DNA from: Planctomycetota bacterium
GTDB lineage: Bacteria > Planctomycetota > UBA1135 > UBA2386
DNA length: 59,142 bases
Assembly (NCBI GenBank): GCA_028281765.1
Contig: JANQJF010000035.1
Span: forward strand, 1 to 59,142
Direction: 5' to 3'
Shown: one piece after another, positions 1 to 8,479 of the stretch
Layout of the letters: every line of letters begins with the position of its first letter
Position numbering within the stretch: position 1 is the first letter of the stretch
Translations under genes and position numbers: made by a program
Notes under the pieces: generated by a model
The model's input: only the letters and a program-made list of their open reading frames with translations
Databases searched by the model: none
What the model was told of the DNA's origin: nothing

Positions 1-462
1 CCCAGGTCTCCGACCTCGCGCCGCTCGCCAGCCTGCCACAGCTGCAGTCGCTCCAGTGCTATCACACCCAGGTCTCCGACCTCGCGCCGCTCGCCGACCG
101 GCCACAGCTGCAGTCGCTCGATTGCTCTCGCACCCAGGTCACCGACCTCGCGCCGCTCGCCGACCGGCCACAGCTGCAGTCGCTCCAGTGCTCTCACACC
201 CAGGTCTCCGACCTCGCGCCGCTCGCCGGCCTGCCACAGCTGCAGTCGCTCGATTGCTCTCACACCCAGGTCACCGACCTCGCGCCGCTCGCCAGCCTGC
301 CACAGCTACAGTCGCTCTCTTGCTCTTACACCCGGGTCAACGACCTCGCGCCGCTCGCCGGCCTGCCACGGCTGCACTCGCTCGATTGCTCTCACACCCA
401 GGTCACCGACCTCGCGCCGCTCGCCGCGCTGCGCTCGCTCGAAGAGATCCACGCGAATCGAT
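1..462 (+). repeat. Seven tandem 66-bp units encoding leucine-rich repeats
   Basis: Units start at about 1, 67, 133, 199, 265, 331 and 397, each beginning CCCAGGTC or a one- or two-base variant of it (the 331 unit begins CCCGGGTC). They code for 22-residue LRRs and differ at only a few positions per unit, so the array has been expanded or homogenised recently at the DNA level. It continues beyond the left edge. The last unit is degenerate and leads into the linker before the ROC domain. Confidence 0.95.
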
Positions 463-2768
463 GCCACCTGGATGATCTACCTCGCGACCTCGTGCTCAGC
501 GAGGTTCTGAATCGACTGAGTCTGGTAGACGCCCGCGTCCCCGGAATGCCGGCGGAAATCCTGGCCGGAGAATCCTGGCCACACGGCTGCCTCCATACGC
601 TGCGCGACCATCTGCAGGACTTGGAAGCGGGCGTCGAGCGCGTACGCGACGTCAAGGTCGTCGTGCTCGGCAACGGTCGGGTCGGCAAGACGCAGATCTG
701 CCGGCGGCTGCGTGAAATGCCATTCGACGACACGGTGCCGTCCACTCACGGCATCACGATCGCGACGCAGCCGTGGGGCACCGAGCCCGACGACTCGCTG
801 CTCAACCTCTGGGACTTCGGTGGACAGGACATCTACCACGGCACCCACGCCCTCTTCATGTCCAGTCGCGCGGTGTTCCTCACCGTGTGGCACCCCGACT
901 TCGAGCGAAACGAAGAAGTGGACCATGCAGGCACGCGATATCGCAACTACGCATTGCCCTACTGGATCGCCTACGTCCGCCATCTCGGCGGCTCGCAGAG
1001 TCCGGTCGTCGTGGTCCAGAGCCAATGTGATCGGGCCGAACAGGAAACCGCGAAGCCGCCCGCGGACGATCTCGAGTTCACGTTCGTCAAGTCGTGCTGC
1101 TTCAGCGCCAAGAACGACCGCGGGATCGCCGGACTGCGCGAGGCGATCCAGCAAGGCATCGAGTACCTCCGGCAATCCGAAGGCGTCGCTTCCATCGGCA
1201 AGGGCCGCGCCGCGGTGATTCGCCGGCTGCAGGAGTGGCGCGAGGCGGACGCGGCCCGGCCGACGACCGAGGAACGCGAGCACCGCACGCTGACGAAGAC
1301 GGAGTTCCGCCGGCTATGCGAAGACGCGGGCGGCATTCACTCACCCGATTCGTTGCTGTCGTACCTCCACGACGTCGGCGTGGTGTTCTATCGGGACACT
1401 CTGTTCTCGAAACGGATCATCCTCGATCAGACGTGGGCACTGGACGCGATCTACGCGGTCTTCGACCGCCAGTTCTCGTACCAGCAGCTGCTCCAACAAC
1501 GCGGCCGTTTCACGCGTTCGCTGATGCAGCTCATGGTGTGGCAGGAGTACTCGCTCGATGAGCAGAAGCTGTTCCTGAGTCTCATGGAATCGTGCGGCGT
1601 GTGCTTCGTGCACCGGCGGGCGGACGAGAAGCACGACATCGAAGCCGAGTACATCGCGCCCGATCTGCTGCCGGAAAAGGAGAAGGTGCTCCCGGGGCTG
1701 TCGGGACGGTGGAGCGTCGACGCGGCGACGGTCACTGTCGAGTACTGCTATCCGTTTTTGCACCAGGGCCTGATCCGAACGGTGATCTCCCACATCGGAG
1801 GATTGGCGGGTGACGCAGCGGAATACTGGAAGTACGGCGCGTGGTTCTACGACGCTCGTTCTGGCGGCAAAGCCGTCGTCGAGCAGGAGATGCTCGACGA
1901 ACGGCAGGGATTGATCCGCATTCAGGTTCAGGATGACCACAGCGGTACGCTGCTCCACTGGATCCGCGAGTGCATCGAACAGCAGAGCCGGACGACAGGG
2001 TGCGTCGAGCCTCGAATCCTCGCGAATGGCGAAGAGGTCGGCGAGCTACGAACCGAACCGCGGGAAGCGCCCGACGCGATGTCGCTGCCGCCCTCCGAGG
2101 ATCTCGAGCCTTCGGACAGAGCGACCGAGCGCCGCGTGCGAGACGAACCCCGATTTGCGCACGCACCAACGAACGGACGGCGACGCATCTACATGTCGTA
2201 CTCATGGGGCGATGACAGCAGTGAGGGTCAGCAACGTCAGAACGCCGTCGACGCATTCTGCGACTCGATGTCCGAGCGCGGCATCGAGATCGTCCGAGAC
2301 AAGACTGAGATGGAGGTCGGCGACAGGATCTCCAAGTTCATGAACGCGATCGCGCAGGGCGATGTGGTGATTGCCGTGATCAGCGACCGGTATCTCAAGT
2401 CCGACTACTGCATGTACGAGCTGTTCCAGACGTATCGGAACTGCGCAGACAATCCCGACAAGTTCCTCGACAAGGTCGTCCCACTGATTCTGCCTGACGC
2501 GAAGCTACACCCCGTCACCGCGAGACTGGACTACGCACTCTACTGGAAGGCGCAGAAGGAGGAACTTCAGGCGCAGGTCGAAGCGTTGGGCATCGAATAC
2601 CTGGACGAGACGACAGTGACGAGCTACCGACGCATCAGAGACTTTGCCAACAAGGTCGCCGAGATACTCCACTTGCTGAGCGACAAGCTGATGCCACGCG
2701 ACTTCGACGCGATGATGACGGATGGCTTTGCGGAGATCCTGCCGGTGCTCGGTCTCGACGCAGGGTAG
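3..2768 (+). CDS. LRR-ROC-COR-TIR protein (Roco GTPase with TIR domain), 5' end outside window
   Basis: This is a multidomain signalling NTPase that enters from the left edge; the frame is open from base 3, so the GTG at 492 is internal. In the visible 921 residues, about seven 22-residue leucine-rich repeats (TQVSDLAPLA-type) cover residues 1-155. A ROC GTPase domain follows, with P-loop GNGRVGKT (223-230) and the Roc switch motif DFGGQ (271-275); the guanine-specificity motif appears as SQCD rather than NKxD or TKxD. A COR-like region spans roughly 340-600. A TIR domain covers about 725-875 (IYMSYSWGDD start) and keeps the YCMYEL helix with the expected catalytic Glu at about 806. TIR domains of this type often hydrolyse NAD or make nucleotide signals; ROC-COR modules are GTP-regulated dimerisers. 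The LRR probably senses a ligand. The lipase-like gene 85 bases downstream on the same strand may be its partner; that link is inference. Confidence 0.93.
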   Translation, partial: QVSDLAPLASLPQLQSLQCYHTQVSDLAPLADRPQLQSLDCSRTQVTDLAPLADRPQLQSLQCSHTQVSDLAPLAGLPQLQSLDCSHTQVTDLAPLASLPQLQSLSCSYTRVNDLAPLAGLPRLHSLDCSHTQVTDLAPLAALRSLEEIHANRCHLDDLPRDLVLSEVLNRLSLVDARVPGMPAEILAGESWPHGCLHTLRDHLQDLEAGVERVRDVKVVVLGNGRVGKTQICRRLREMPFDDTVPSTHGITIATQPWGTEPDDSLLNLWDFGGQDIYHGTHALFMSSRAVFLTVWHPDFERNEEVDHAGTRYRNYALPYWIAYVRHLGGSQSPVVVVQSQCDRAEQETAKPPADDLEFTFVKSCCFSAKNDRGIAGLREAIQQGIEYLRQSEGVASIGKGRAAVIRRLQEWREADAARPTTEEREHRTLTKTEFRRLCEDAGGIHSPDSLLSYLHDVGVVFYRDTLFSKRIILDQTWALDAIYAVFDRQFSYQQLLQQRGRFTRSLMQLMVWQEYSLDEQKLFLSLMESCGVCFVHRRADEKHDIEAEYIAPDLLPEKEKVLPGLSGRWSVDAATVTVEYCYPFLHQGLIRTVISHIGGLAGDAAEYWKYGAWFYDARSGGKAVVEQEMLDERQGLIRIQVQDDHSGTLLHWIRECIEQQSRTTGCVEPRILANGEEVGELRTEPREAPDAMSLPPSEDLEPSDRATERRVRDEPRFAHAPTNGRRRIYMSYSWGDDSSEGQQRQNAVDAFCDSMSERGIEIVRDKTEMEVGDRISKFMNAIAQGDVVIAVISDRYLKSDYCMYELFQTYRNCADNPDKFLDKVVPLILPDAKLHPVTARLDYALYWKAQKEELQAQVEALGIEYLDETTVTSYRRIRDFANKVAEILHLLSDKLMPRDFDAMMTDGFAEILPVLGLDAG

Positions 2769-2852
2769 CGAACTAGAGCGTAGGCTTCGGGCGGGCGCCG
2801 GTGTCGCGTAGTCTCGAGCTCAACTTCTCAACGAGAAAAGGAGAACTCGCGC

Positions 2853-4358
2853 ATGCGGACAACCATCGTATTCGTTCATGGCTGGAGCGTTACGCACACC
2901 GACACCTACGGCCAGCTGCCAGCACGTCTCAGCAATGAGGCTGAGAAACACGGTCTCAACATCGAGACCAAGGAGATTCATCTCGGTCGCTACATCAGCT
3001 TCCACGACGAGGTGCGCGTCAAGGACATCGCACGAGCGTTCGAAGCGGCGGTTCAGGATCAACTCAGCGCGTTGCTGAAAGCGAAGCGGCGGTTCATCTG
3101 CGTCACGCACTCGACCGGCGGCCCGGTGGTTCGCGAGTGGTGGCACCGCTTCTACCAGCGTCGGGGTGCACCGACCTGTCCAATGAGCCACTTGATCATG
3201 TTGGCTCCTGCGAACTACGGATCCGCGCTCGCCCTCTTGGGCAAGGGCAAGCTCAGTCGTCTGAAGTCTTGGTGGAGTGGTGTCGAACCGGGACAAGGTG
3301 TGCTCGACTGGCTGTGCTTGGGTAGCGCCCCCGCGTGGAAGCTCAATCTCGATTGGATCAAGAGCAAGTCAAAGCACATCGGGCCCGACGGCGTCTTCCC
3401 ATTCGTGATCACGGGGCAATCGATCGATCGAGCCTTCTACGACAACCTCAACAGCTACACAGGCGAGCTGGGTTCCGATGGTGTCGTTCGCGTCGCCGCG
3501 GCGAATCTGCAGGCAAGATACGTCAGGCTCGTGCAGCAAGCTCCGGTCAAGGATCCCAAGAAGCCGACGACCTACCACGCTCCGTCACTGGTCCTCGAGC
3601 AGAAGCTCTCGTCGGCGAAGACCCCGCTCAAGATCGTCGCCGGCAAGTCCCATTCTGGTGACGAGAAAGGGATCATGAAGAGCGTAGAGGCCGCAGCCGG
3701 ATCCCCCGAAAGTCAGGACACGGTCGACGCGATCTTCGCCTGCATGAAGGTCGGGACCAAAGACGAACACCGCGCGCTCGCAAGAGCCTTCGACGGCGAG
3801 AACGAGAAGGTCCAAGCGAGGGAATTGCTGGAGGTGGAGCGCAAGGCTCTCTGGTGGGACACCTATTTCATCCGCGACAAGTTCTCGATGGTCATCTTCC
3901 GGGTTACGGATCACGAGGGTTACCCGGTCACTGACTTCGATCTGATCTTGACCGCTGGGCCGAAGAGCAACCCGAACCATCTGCCGCCGGGGTTCTTTCA
4001 GGACCGACAACTCAACCAGTCGAACCGGAACACGGTGACCTACTACTTCAACCACAGTGCGATGATCGGCTGTCCTCCGGTGATGGATGGCGACGACGAA
4101 GTGCGCGAAGCGCTCGACGGGACGAGCGCGCTCGGGTTCGAGATCGTCCCGCGCCCTGACTCCGGGTTTGCGCGCTACATGAAGTGCAGCATCAGCGCAT
4201 CTGCCGAGGTGCTGAAGGAAGTCATCCAAGCCAACACGACAGTGATGGTCGACATTGTCCTTCGCCGCGTGGTTGACGAGGAAACGTTCCAGCTGGACGC
4301 AGGAACGAGAGCCAAGGACTTCAAGAAGACCAAACCGCGCAAGCCGCTCGCCGAGTAG
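2853..4358 (+). CDS. Alpha/beta-hydrolase, lipase/esterase-like, with C-terminal beta domain
   Basis: The N-terminus IVFVHGW provides the HG oxyanion motif at residues 9-10, and THSTGG (85-90) holds the nucleophile Ser87 in a TxSxG elbow with a following GG, as in lipase and DUF676-type hydrolases. The likely substrate is a lipid or other ester; this is not shown by sequence. Residues about 310-480 form a second region (starting near LWWDTYFIRDKFSMVIFRV) that looks beta-rich and is unrecognised. There is no signal peptide, so it should be cytoplasmic. AAGGAG lies upstream of the ATG. It follows the TIR-Roco gene by 85 bases with no terminator seen between them, suggesting co-transcription. 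It could be the membrane-attacking effector of that sensor; this is inferred from context only. Confidence 0.85.
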   Translation: MRTTIVFVHGWSVTHTDTYGQLPARLSNEAEKHGLNIETKEIHLGRYISFHDEVRVKDIARAFEAAVQDQLSALLKAKRRFICVTHSTGGPVVREWWHRFYQRRGAPTCPMSHLIMLAPANYGSALALLGKGKLSRLKSWWSGVEPGQGVLDWLCLGSAPAWKLNLDWIKSKSKHIGPDGVFPFVITGQSIDRAFYDNLNSYTGELGSDGVVRVAAANLQARYVRLVQQAPVKDPKKPTTYHAPSLVLEQKLSSAKTPLKIVAGKSHSGDEKGIMKSVEAAAGSPESQDTVDAIFACMKVGTKDEHRALARAFDGENEKVQARELLEVERKALWWDTYFIRDKFSMVIFRVTDHEGYPVTDFDLILTAGPKSNPNHLPPGFFQDRQLNQSNRNTVTYYFNHSAMIGCPPVMDGDDEVREALDGTSALGFEIVPRPDSGFARYMKCSISASAEVLKEVIQANTTVMVDIVLRRVVDEETFQLDAGTRAKDFKKTKPRKPLAE

Positions 4359-4480
4359 GGACGCGCGAACCTCAATCCCCGATGCTGGCTTGCAGGCCCC
4401 CAGGCACGCCAAGGGCTCCGGCACAACCCGGTCCAAGCGCCATGGACCCGCACGGAGCATCGTCGCGCGCCCCCAACGCA

Positions 4481-4508
4481 AAGAGCCGCGGCAATCGCCA
4501 CGGCTCTT
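4481..4508. terminator. Hairpin terminator between convergent genes
   Basis: AAGAGCCG ... CGGCTCTT forms a 12-bp stem with an AATC loop. The single imperfect pair becomes a G-U wobble in the minus-strand transcript, which continues into TTTGCGTT. It lies 45 bases beyond the stop of the minus-strand secreted protein and also downstream of the hydrolase gene, so it may act in both directions. Confidence 0.7.
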
Positions 4509-4552
4509 CACTGTCACTGACGGACAGGCCTCCCCGTCAGTTCGATTTCACG

Positions 4553-6814
4553 CTAGTTCGGGCCCAAGCTCAGCCCGATACCGTTCGTGCCGATCACGCC
4601 CAGCGTCGTCAGCGGCGGGCTGTAGGTGAACGTCTGCGTCATGAGAGCAACGCCCGTCAGGTTGCTGTCGTTCGGGAACGACAGCTGGTTGACGACCGAG
4701 GAACCCGGCGACGAGAACGGCAGGTGGATGCTGTCGCCCGCACCGTAGTACTCACAGCCTTCCATGCCGATGGCATCGAGGGGGATGCCCGGAATCGACT
4801 GGCCGATCGACAGGATCATCGCACCGAAGCCCGTGCCTGCCGGGATGCCCGACGTGGTCAGGTCGATCGTCGTGCCGAGGACCGGACGGTCGCTCGCCGA
4901 CAGCACCATCTCACCCGTGCTGTTCGCGCACAGGGAGAACCCGGCGCCGATGTCGGTCGAGAGGTCGCGGCCACCCGGATCGGTGGCGACGTTGCCCGGC
5001 GACCAGCCGACCAGGTGCTCGTTGCCGGCGGTGCTGACGCTCTGCCAGACCATGTCGACGTTGCCGTTCGGACGGAACTGGACCTGGAACGTGTTCTGGT
5101 CCGTGTTGCCGAAGCTCGGCACGTCGACCCACGTGACGGTCGAGACCGTCGGGTTCGAGGTGAAGATCACCTGACCACCCGCGTTCGGGCTGTAGTCGTG
5201 CCAGGACGGCGACCAGCGCGCACCTTGGCTCAGCAACTCCGACGACGTCGGCGTGAAGTCGGTGCCGTTGCCGGCTCCCGGCGGGGAGATGAATCCGTTC
5301 GAGCACACGTCGAGCATCGTCGTCGAGCCACCGGGGTACGGCAGCGAGAACGGCAGCGACACCGACTGGACCGAATCGTCACCGAGCGACAGCGTCGAGC
5401 CACTCGGCGTGATGTACGTGGCGGAACCCGAGCCGACAGAGTAGTTGCTGCCATTCCAGGCGAGCTCCATCGTCTGACCACTGAGGTCGAATCCGCCGGG
5501 GCCCATCGCCTCGTAGAACGCGGGGTCACAATCGACGGCGCCACAGCTGTTGCCGACCGACGTCACCGTCGCGACAGAACCCGGCATGTTGGTCGGAGCC
5601 TGGGCGTTGACCGGGACGGTCGCCGCACCCGGACCCGGCATCGCCTGGTCGAGGATCGTCGTGCTGTTGCCCGGTGCGTGCGAGCAATCGAACCAGAAGT
5701 TGTAGATCGTGTTCCACTTCAGCGCGTTGTCGACGCCTGCGGAGAACGTGATCTCGGTGCCGACGCGCGAGAACGTCCAGTCGTTGCTGCCGTCGTTGTC
5801 GATGTCCTTCGAACCGGCGTTCACGACCGTCGCCGCGGCGTCGACCGGAATGCGGAACGCGGCGGCGCCGCGCTGGTTGTCGATGTTCTGGACGGCGTAC
5901 TCGTAGTGGTAGAGGCCGGCAACCGGACCGGTCACCTTGACCGCGACCATGAAACGACCATCGTCGTTGCCGTTGCCACCGATGGCGTTCGTCGCGCCGG
6001 TCCAAGCCTCGAGGACCGAACCCTGCACCGAACCACCCGACATCGAGCCGTTCCAGTTGCTGCCGCCCCAGCTCATGTTCAGGCCGCGATACATGATGTT
6101 GTTGTCGCGGGCGCTGACCGGCTCACCTTGGATGACGGCGTACGCCTGCGCGTAGAGCGTGCCACCTTCGACGAGCGTGGCTTCGCTCATCTGGACCCGG
6201 TTCTTGATCGGGCTCCAGGTGCTCCACATCGAAGAGTTCAGCGACTTGATGTTGTCGGTCGCTGCCGGACCGCTCACCGGCGGATCCCCACGGTCCCAGT
6301 AGCTACCGACCGTGTCCCGCGTGCCCAACCACGGATCGAGCTCGTCGGCGGGACCCATGTAGTTGAACGACGCGTTGAACCCGGAGCTGTAGGTGTCCTG
6401 GCACCCCATGCGGAAGTGGCCGCTCGGACCACTCTGGCACGAGCCGCACGGGCCGCCGCTGAAGTTGAACGTCGCGTACGAGTACTTGACGAAGCTGCGG
6501 TTGGAGATCTGCTCCATGCGCCCGTTGTGCTCGCGAGCGATCAAGAACGCGAGGTACGGGAACGTGTCGAGCATGCCGCCGGGACCGATGTCCTCCCACG
6601 GGACGTGCGCGTTGCCGCAGTTGGCCCAGGAGTGACCGTAGGCGATCGCCGCGGTGCCGTTCGGGTAGGCCGGCCCATCGCGGAATTCGCTGATGCTGTT
6701 GTTCAACGCATACAGCGTGATGTCGTAGTCCGGGTTCGCATTCGCTTGCGCCCCTACGACTGAGGAGAGGGAAAGAAGTGCTATTGCAGACAAGAGCGTT
6801 CGCATGGCCGACAT
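4553..6814 (-). CDS. Large secreted protein with conserved C-terminal beta domain
   Basis: Start chosen at MSAMRTLLSAIALLSLSSV, a typical signal peptide cut after GAQA; ATG at 6805 is an equally possible start, and the frame is open further upstream without support. The mature protein is about 730 residues, rich in Gly, Ser, Asn and Trp with scattered Cys pairs (CGSCQ, CGAVDC), typical of an extracellular beta-rich protein. Its middle (residues about 470-620) contains a region with a DVCSNGFISP segment, resembling nidogen-like or choice-of-anchor modules. The last ~110 residues (from about VLGTTIDLTTSG to the end) look like a divergent form of the C-terminal domain shared by several secreted proteins of this window. 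No catalytic motif was recognised; function unknown. Confidence 0.85.
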   Translation of the reverse strand: MSAMRTLLSAIALLSLSSVVGAQANANPDYDITLYALNNSISEFRDGPAYPNGTAAIAYGHSWANCGNAHVPWEDIGPGGMLDTFPYLAFLIAREHNGRMEQISNRSFVKYSYATFNFSGGPCGSCQSGPSGHFRMGCQDTYSSGFNASFNYMGPADELDPWLGTRDTVGSYWDRGDPPVSGPAATDNIKSLNSSMWSTWSPIKNRVQMSEATLVEGGTLYAQAYAVIQGEPVSARDNNIMYRGLNMSWGGSNWNGSMSGGSVQGSVLEAWTGATNAIGGNGNDDGRFMVAVKVTGPVAGLYHYEYAVQNIDNQRGAAAFRIPVDAAATVVNAGSKDIDNDGSNDWTFSRVGTEITFSAGVDNALKWNTIYNFWFDCSHAPGNSTTILDQAMPGPGAATVPVNAQAPTNMPGSVATVTSVGNSCGAVDCDPAFYEAMGPGGFDLSGQTMELAWNGSNYSVGSGSATYITPSGSTLSLGDDSVQSVSLPFSLPYPGGSTTMLDVCSNGFISPPGAGNGTDFTPTSSELLSQGARWSPSWHDYSPNAGGQVIFTSNPTVSTVTWVDVPSFGNTDQNTFQVQFRPNGNVDMVWQSVSTAGNEHLVGWSPGNVATDPGGRDLSTDIGAGFSLCANSTGEMVLSASDRPVLGTTIDLTTSGIPAGTGFGAMILSIGQSIPGIPLDAIGMEGCEYYGAGDSIHLPFSSPGSSVVNQLSFPNDSNLTGVALMTQTFTYSPPLTTLGVIGTNGIGLSLGPN

Positions 6815-7328
6815 TGTGGCAGGCACGCGGGGTGCGTCAATCCGCGCGGGCTGCGGGGAAACGCCCAAGCTGTCGCGAGTTCCCCTTCGTGCGGGTGACT
6901 CCCGCGCGAAATGCGGCGGAGCGTTAGACAAGGCTTTCAGGAGCAATCCACCCGCCCAGGCGGCTTCGCGACCGCTTCGCATCCGAACGGGAGTCCAGGA
7001 TTGGATGCGACTCCCGGCGGCGTCTCTCGGCAGCGGGCGCGGATGCTGTTCGCGACGGAGCTGATCAACACCTTCTTCTTCTTCTGCACGGTGATCGTGT
7101 CGAACTCCGTGCCTTCGCAGGGCTCGAAGCAGCACGCGGCCCCTGCGCCGCCGGCGCGATGCGGAGGAAGGCAAGCGCCACTCCCTCTCCGGGATTTTGT
7201 CGAGACCGCGTTGCGCCGCCGAACCTCGGATCCCTCGCGGATGGGGTCGCACGCGCGCCCCTCCTCAGCATGCGGATCGCGGGTCGACGTTCGACCACGG
7301 CATTCGTGTGCCGATCGCCAATCCACGA
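6815..7328. other. 514-bp divergent intergenic region
   Basis: It lies between two divergent secreted-protein genes and must hold both promoters. An imperfect inverted repeat CGGGAGTC/GACTCCCG (6988-6995 and 7009-7016) is visible. Arginine-rich frames run through it on both strands, but none has a convincing start, ribosome site or recognisable protein sequence. Confidence 0.5.
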
Positions 7329-8462
7329 ATGTCCGACATGAATACGAGACTCCTCCGCAAGGCAGCCGGAATCGCTGCCATTCTCTCGCCCTCTCTCTTC
7401 GCGCAAGCGCCGTGCACCGTCATGCAGCCCGACGTGAACCCGATCGCCGCATTCGACTCCAACCTCGAGTCGGGCGGACAGAACCCGTTGCCTTTGCAGG
7501 GCGTTCCGGCCCTGTTCGGCACGACGGGCAGCCGCTGGGTCGCGTTCAAGTTCGACGGGACGAAGCGTTCGAACCTCGGACAGCCGTGCCCCTTCTCACA
7601 GTTGGTCGGCGGTGAAGCGCCACTCCCCATCGTGACTCGCGTCGAGCTGGCGACGAACTCGCCGAGCGACCGTGTCGTGCGGTGCGCCCTCTTCTCCGGC
7701 ACCGGCCTCCCCGCGTCGCTGCCCAACGCTGGCAACCGATGGAACGGCTGGCTGCGCATCCCGGCCGGGACGGGACCGTCGGTCGCCGAGTTCTACGCCG
7801 AATCGACGATCGACCCGCCGCGCTGGTTCGCGGTCGAAATGCCGGACGACGTGTTGTTCGGCGAGCGTCGCACGGTGCTCTGCGGCTTCACGGGAACGAT
7901 GGTGCCGCGCAACTTCCAGGGTGGCGTGCTCGTCTCGACGACCGATCCGAACGGCGCTGCATGGAGCACAGCGCCGACCGGCTTCGACTTCTTCGACCTG
8001 CGCGTCTACCGACCGCCGTTCGTCAGCGGGCGGCTGCAGCGGTTCGTCTCGGGCATTCCTCAGCTCGAAGTCGTCGGTCCGACCGTCGTCGGCGGTCAGA
8101 TCGACATGCTGATCACGCGCACCGAACAGTCCACGCCGAACGCGCAGCCGGGCATCCTGCTGCTCTCCGACGTGAGCCCGACGCTCACCCCGGCGCTGCA
8201 GGGGATCAACCCGATGCTCAACGGCCTCTGCCTGAGCTTGCCGGTCGGACCGGCCTCGGTGTTCGTGCCCGTCTTTGCGTCGAACCAAGGCAACGGCACG
8301 CAGCTCAACCCGATCTCGGCGAACTCGGGACGGCTCGAAGTCCCGATCACCGACCCCGCCTTCTCCGGAATCAGCGTGAACTTCCAGATGGTCGCGGTGA
8401 CCCAGTTCGGTGGCCAGGTCGCGCTACGTCCATCGAACGTCGTGAACGTCATGATTCCGTAG
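7329..8462 (+). CDS. Secreted protein of unknown function with C-terminal beta domain
   Basis: Start at MSDMNTRLLRKAAGIAAI; ATG at 7338 is an alternative. Both give a signal peptide ending near LFAQA. The body (about residues 25-225) contains a jelly-roll-like pattern with conserved RWVAFKFDG, RWFAVEM and RVYRPPF segments but no enzyme motif. The last ~120 residues begin at PQLEVVGPTVVGG and end RPSNVVNVMIP, which fits the pattern of the C-terminal domain seen in neighbouring secreted proteins. It converges with the porin gene, leaving only 17 bases between stops. Confidence 0.82.
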   Translation: MSDMNTRLLRKAAGIAAILSPSLFAQAPCTVMQPDVNPIAAFDSNLESGGQNPLPLQGVPALFGTTGSRWVAFKFDGTKRSNLGQPCPFSQLVGGEAPLPIVTRVELATNSPSDRVVRCALFSGTGLPASLPNAGNRWNGWLRIPAGTGPSVAEFYAESTIDPPRWFAVEMPDDVLFGERRTVLCGFTGTMVPRNFQGGVLVSTTDPNGAAWSTAPTGFDFFDLRVYRPPFVSGRLQRFVSGIPQLEVVGPTVVGGQIDMLITRTEQSTPNAQPGILLLSDVSPTLTPALQGINPMLNGLCLSLPVGPASVFVPVFASNQGNGTQLNPISANSGRLEVPITDPAFSGISVNFQMVAVTQFGGQVALRPSNVVNVMIP

Positions 8463-8479
8463 GCAGATCCTGCCGGCGG

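Noticed and set aside
1..462. Possible CRISPR array from regular repeats
   Set aside because: The repeats are directly adjacent without spacers and code for LRR units in frame with the ROC domain.
4382..6763. 793-residue plus-strand frame opposite the secreted protein
   Set aside because: Arg/Asp/Val-rich antisense of a GC-rich gene with a signal peptide on the other strand; no motif.
6937..7326. 129-residue minus-strand frame
   Set aside because: Lysine and arginine-rich tail, no start signal, no recognisable family; likely chance.
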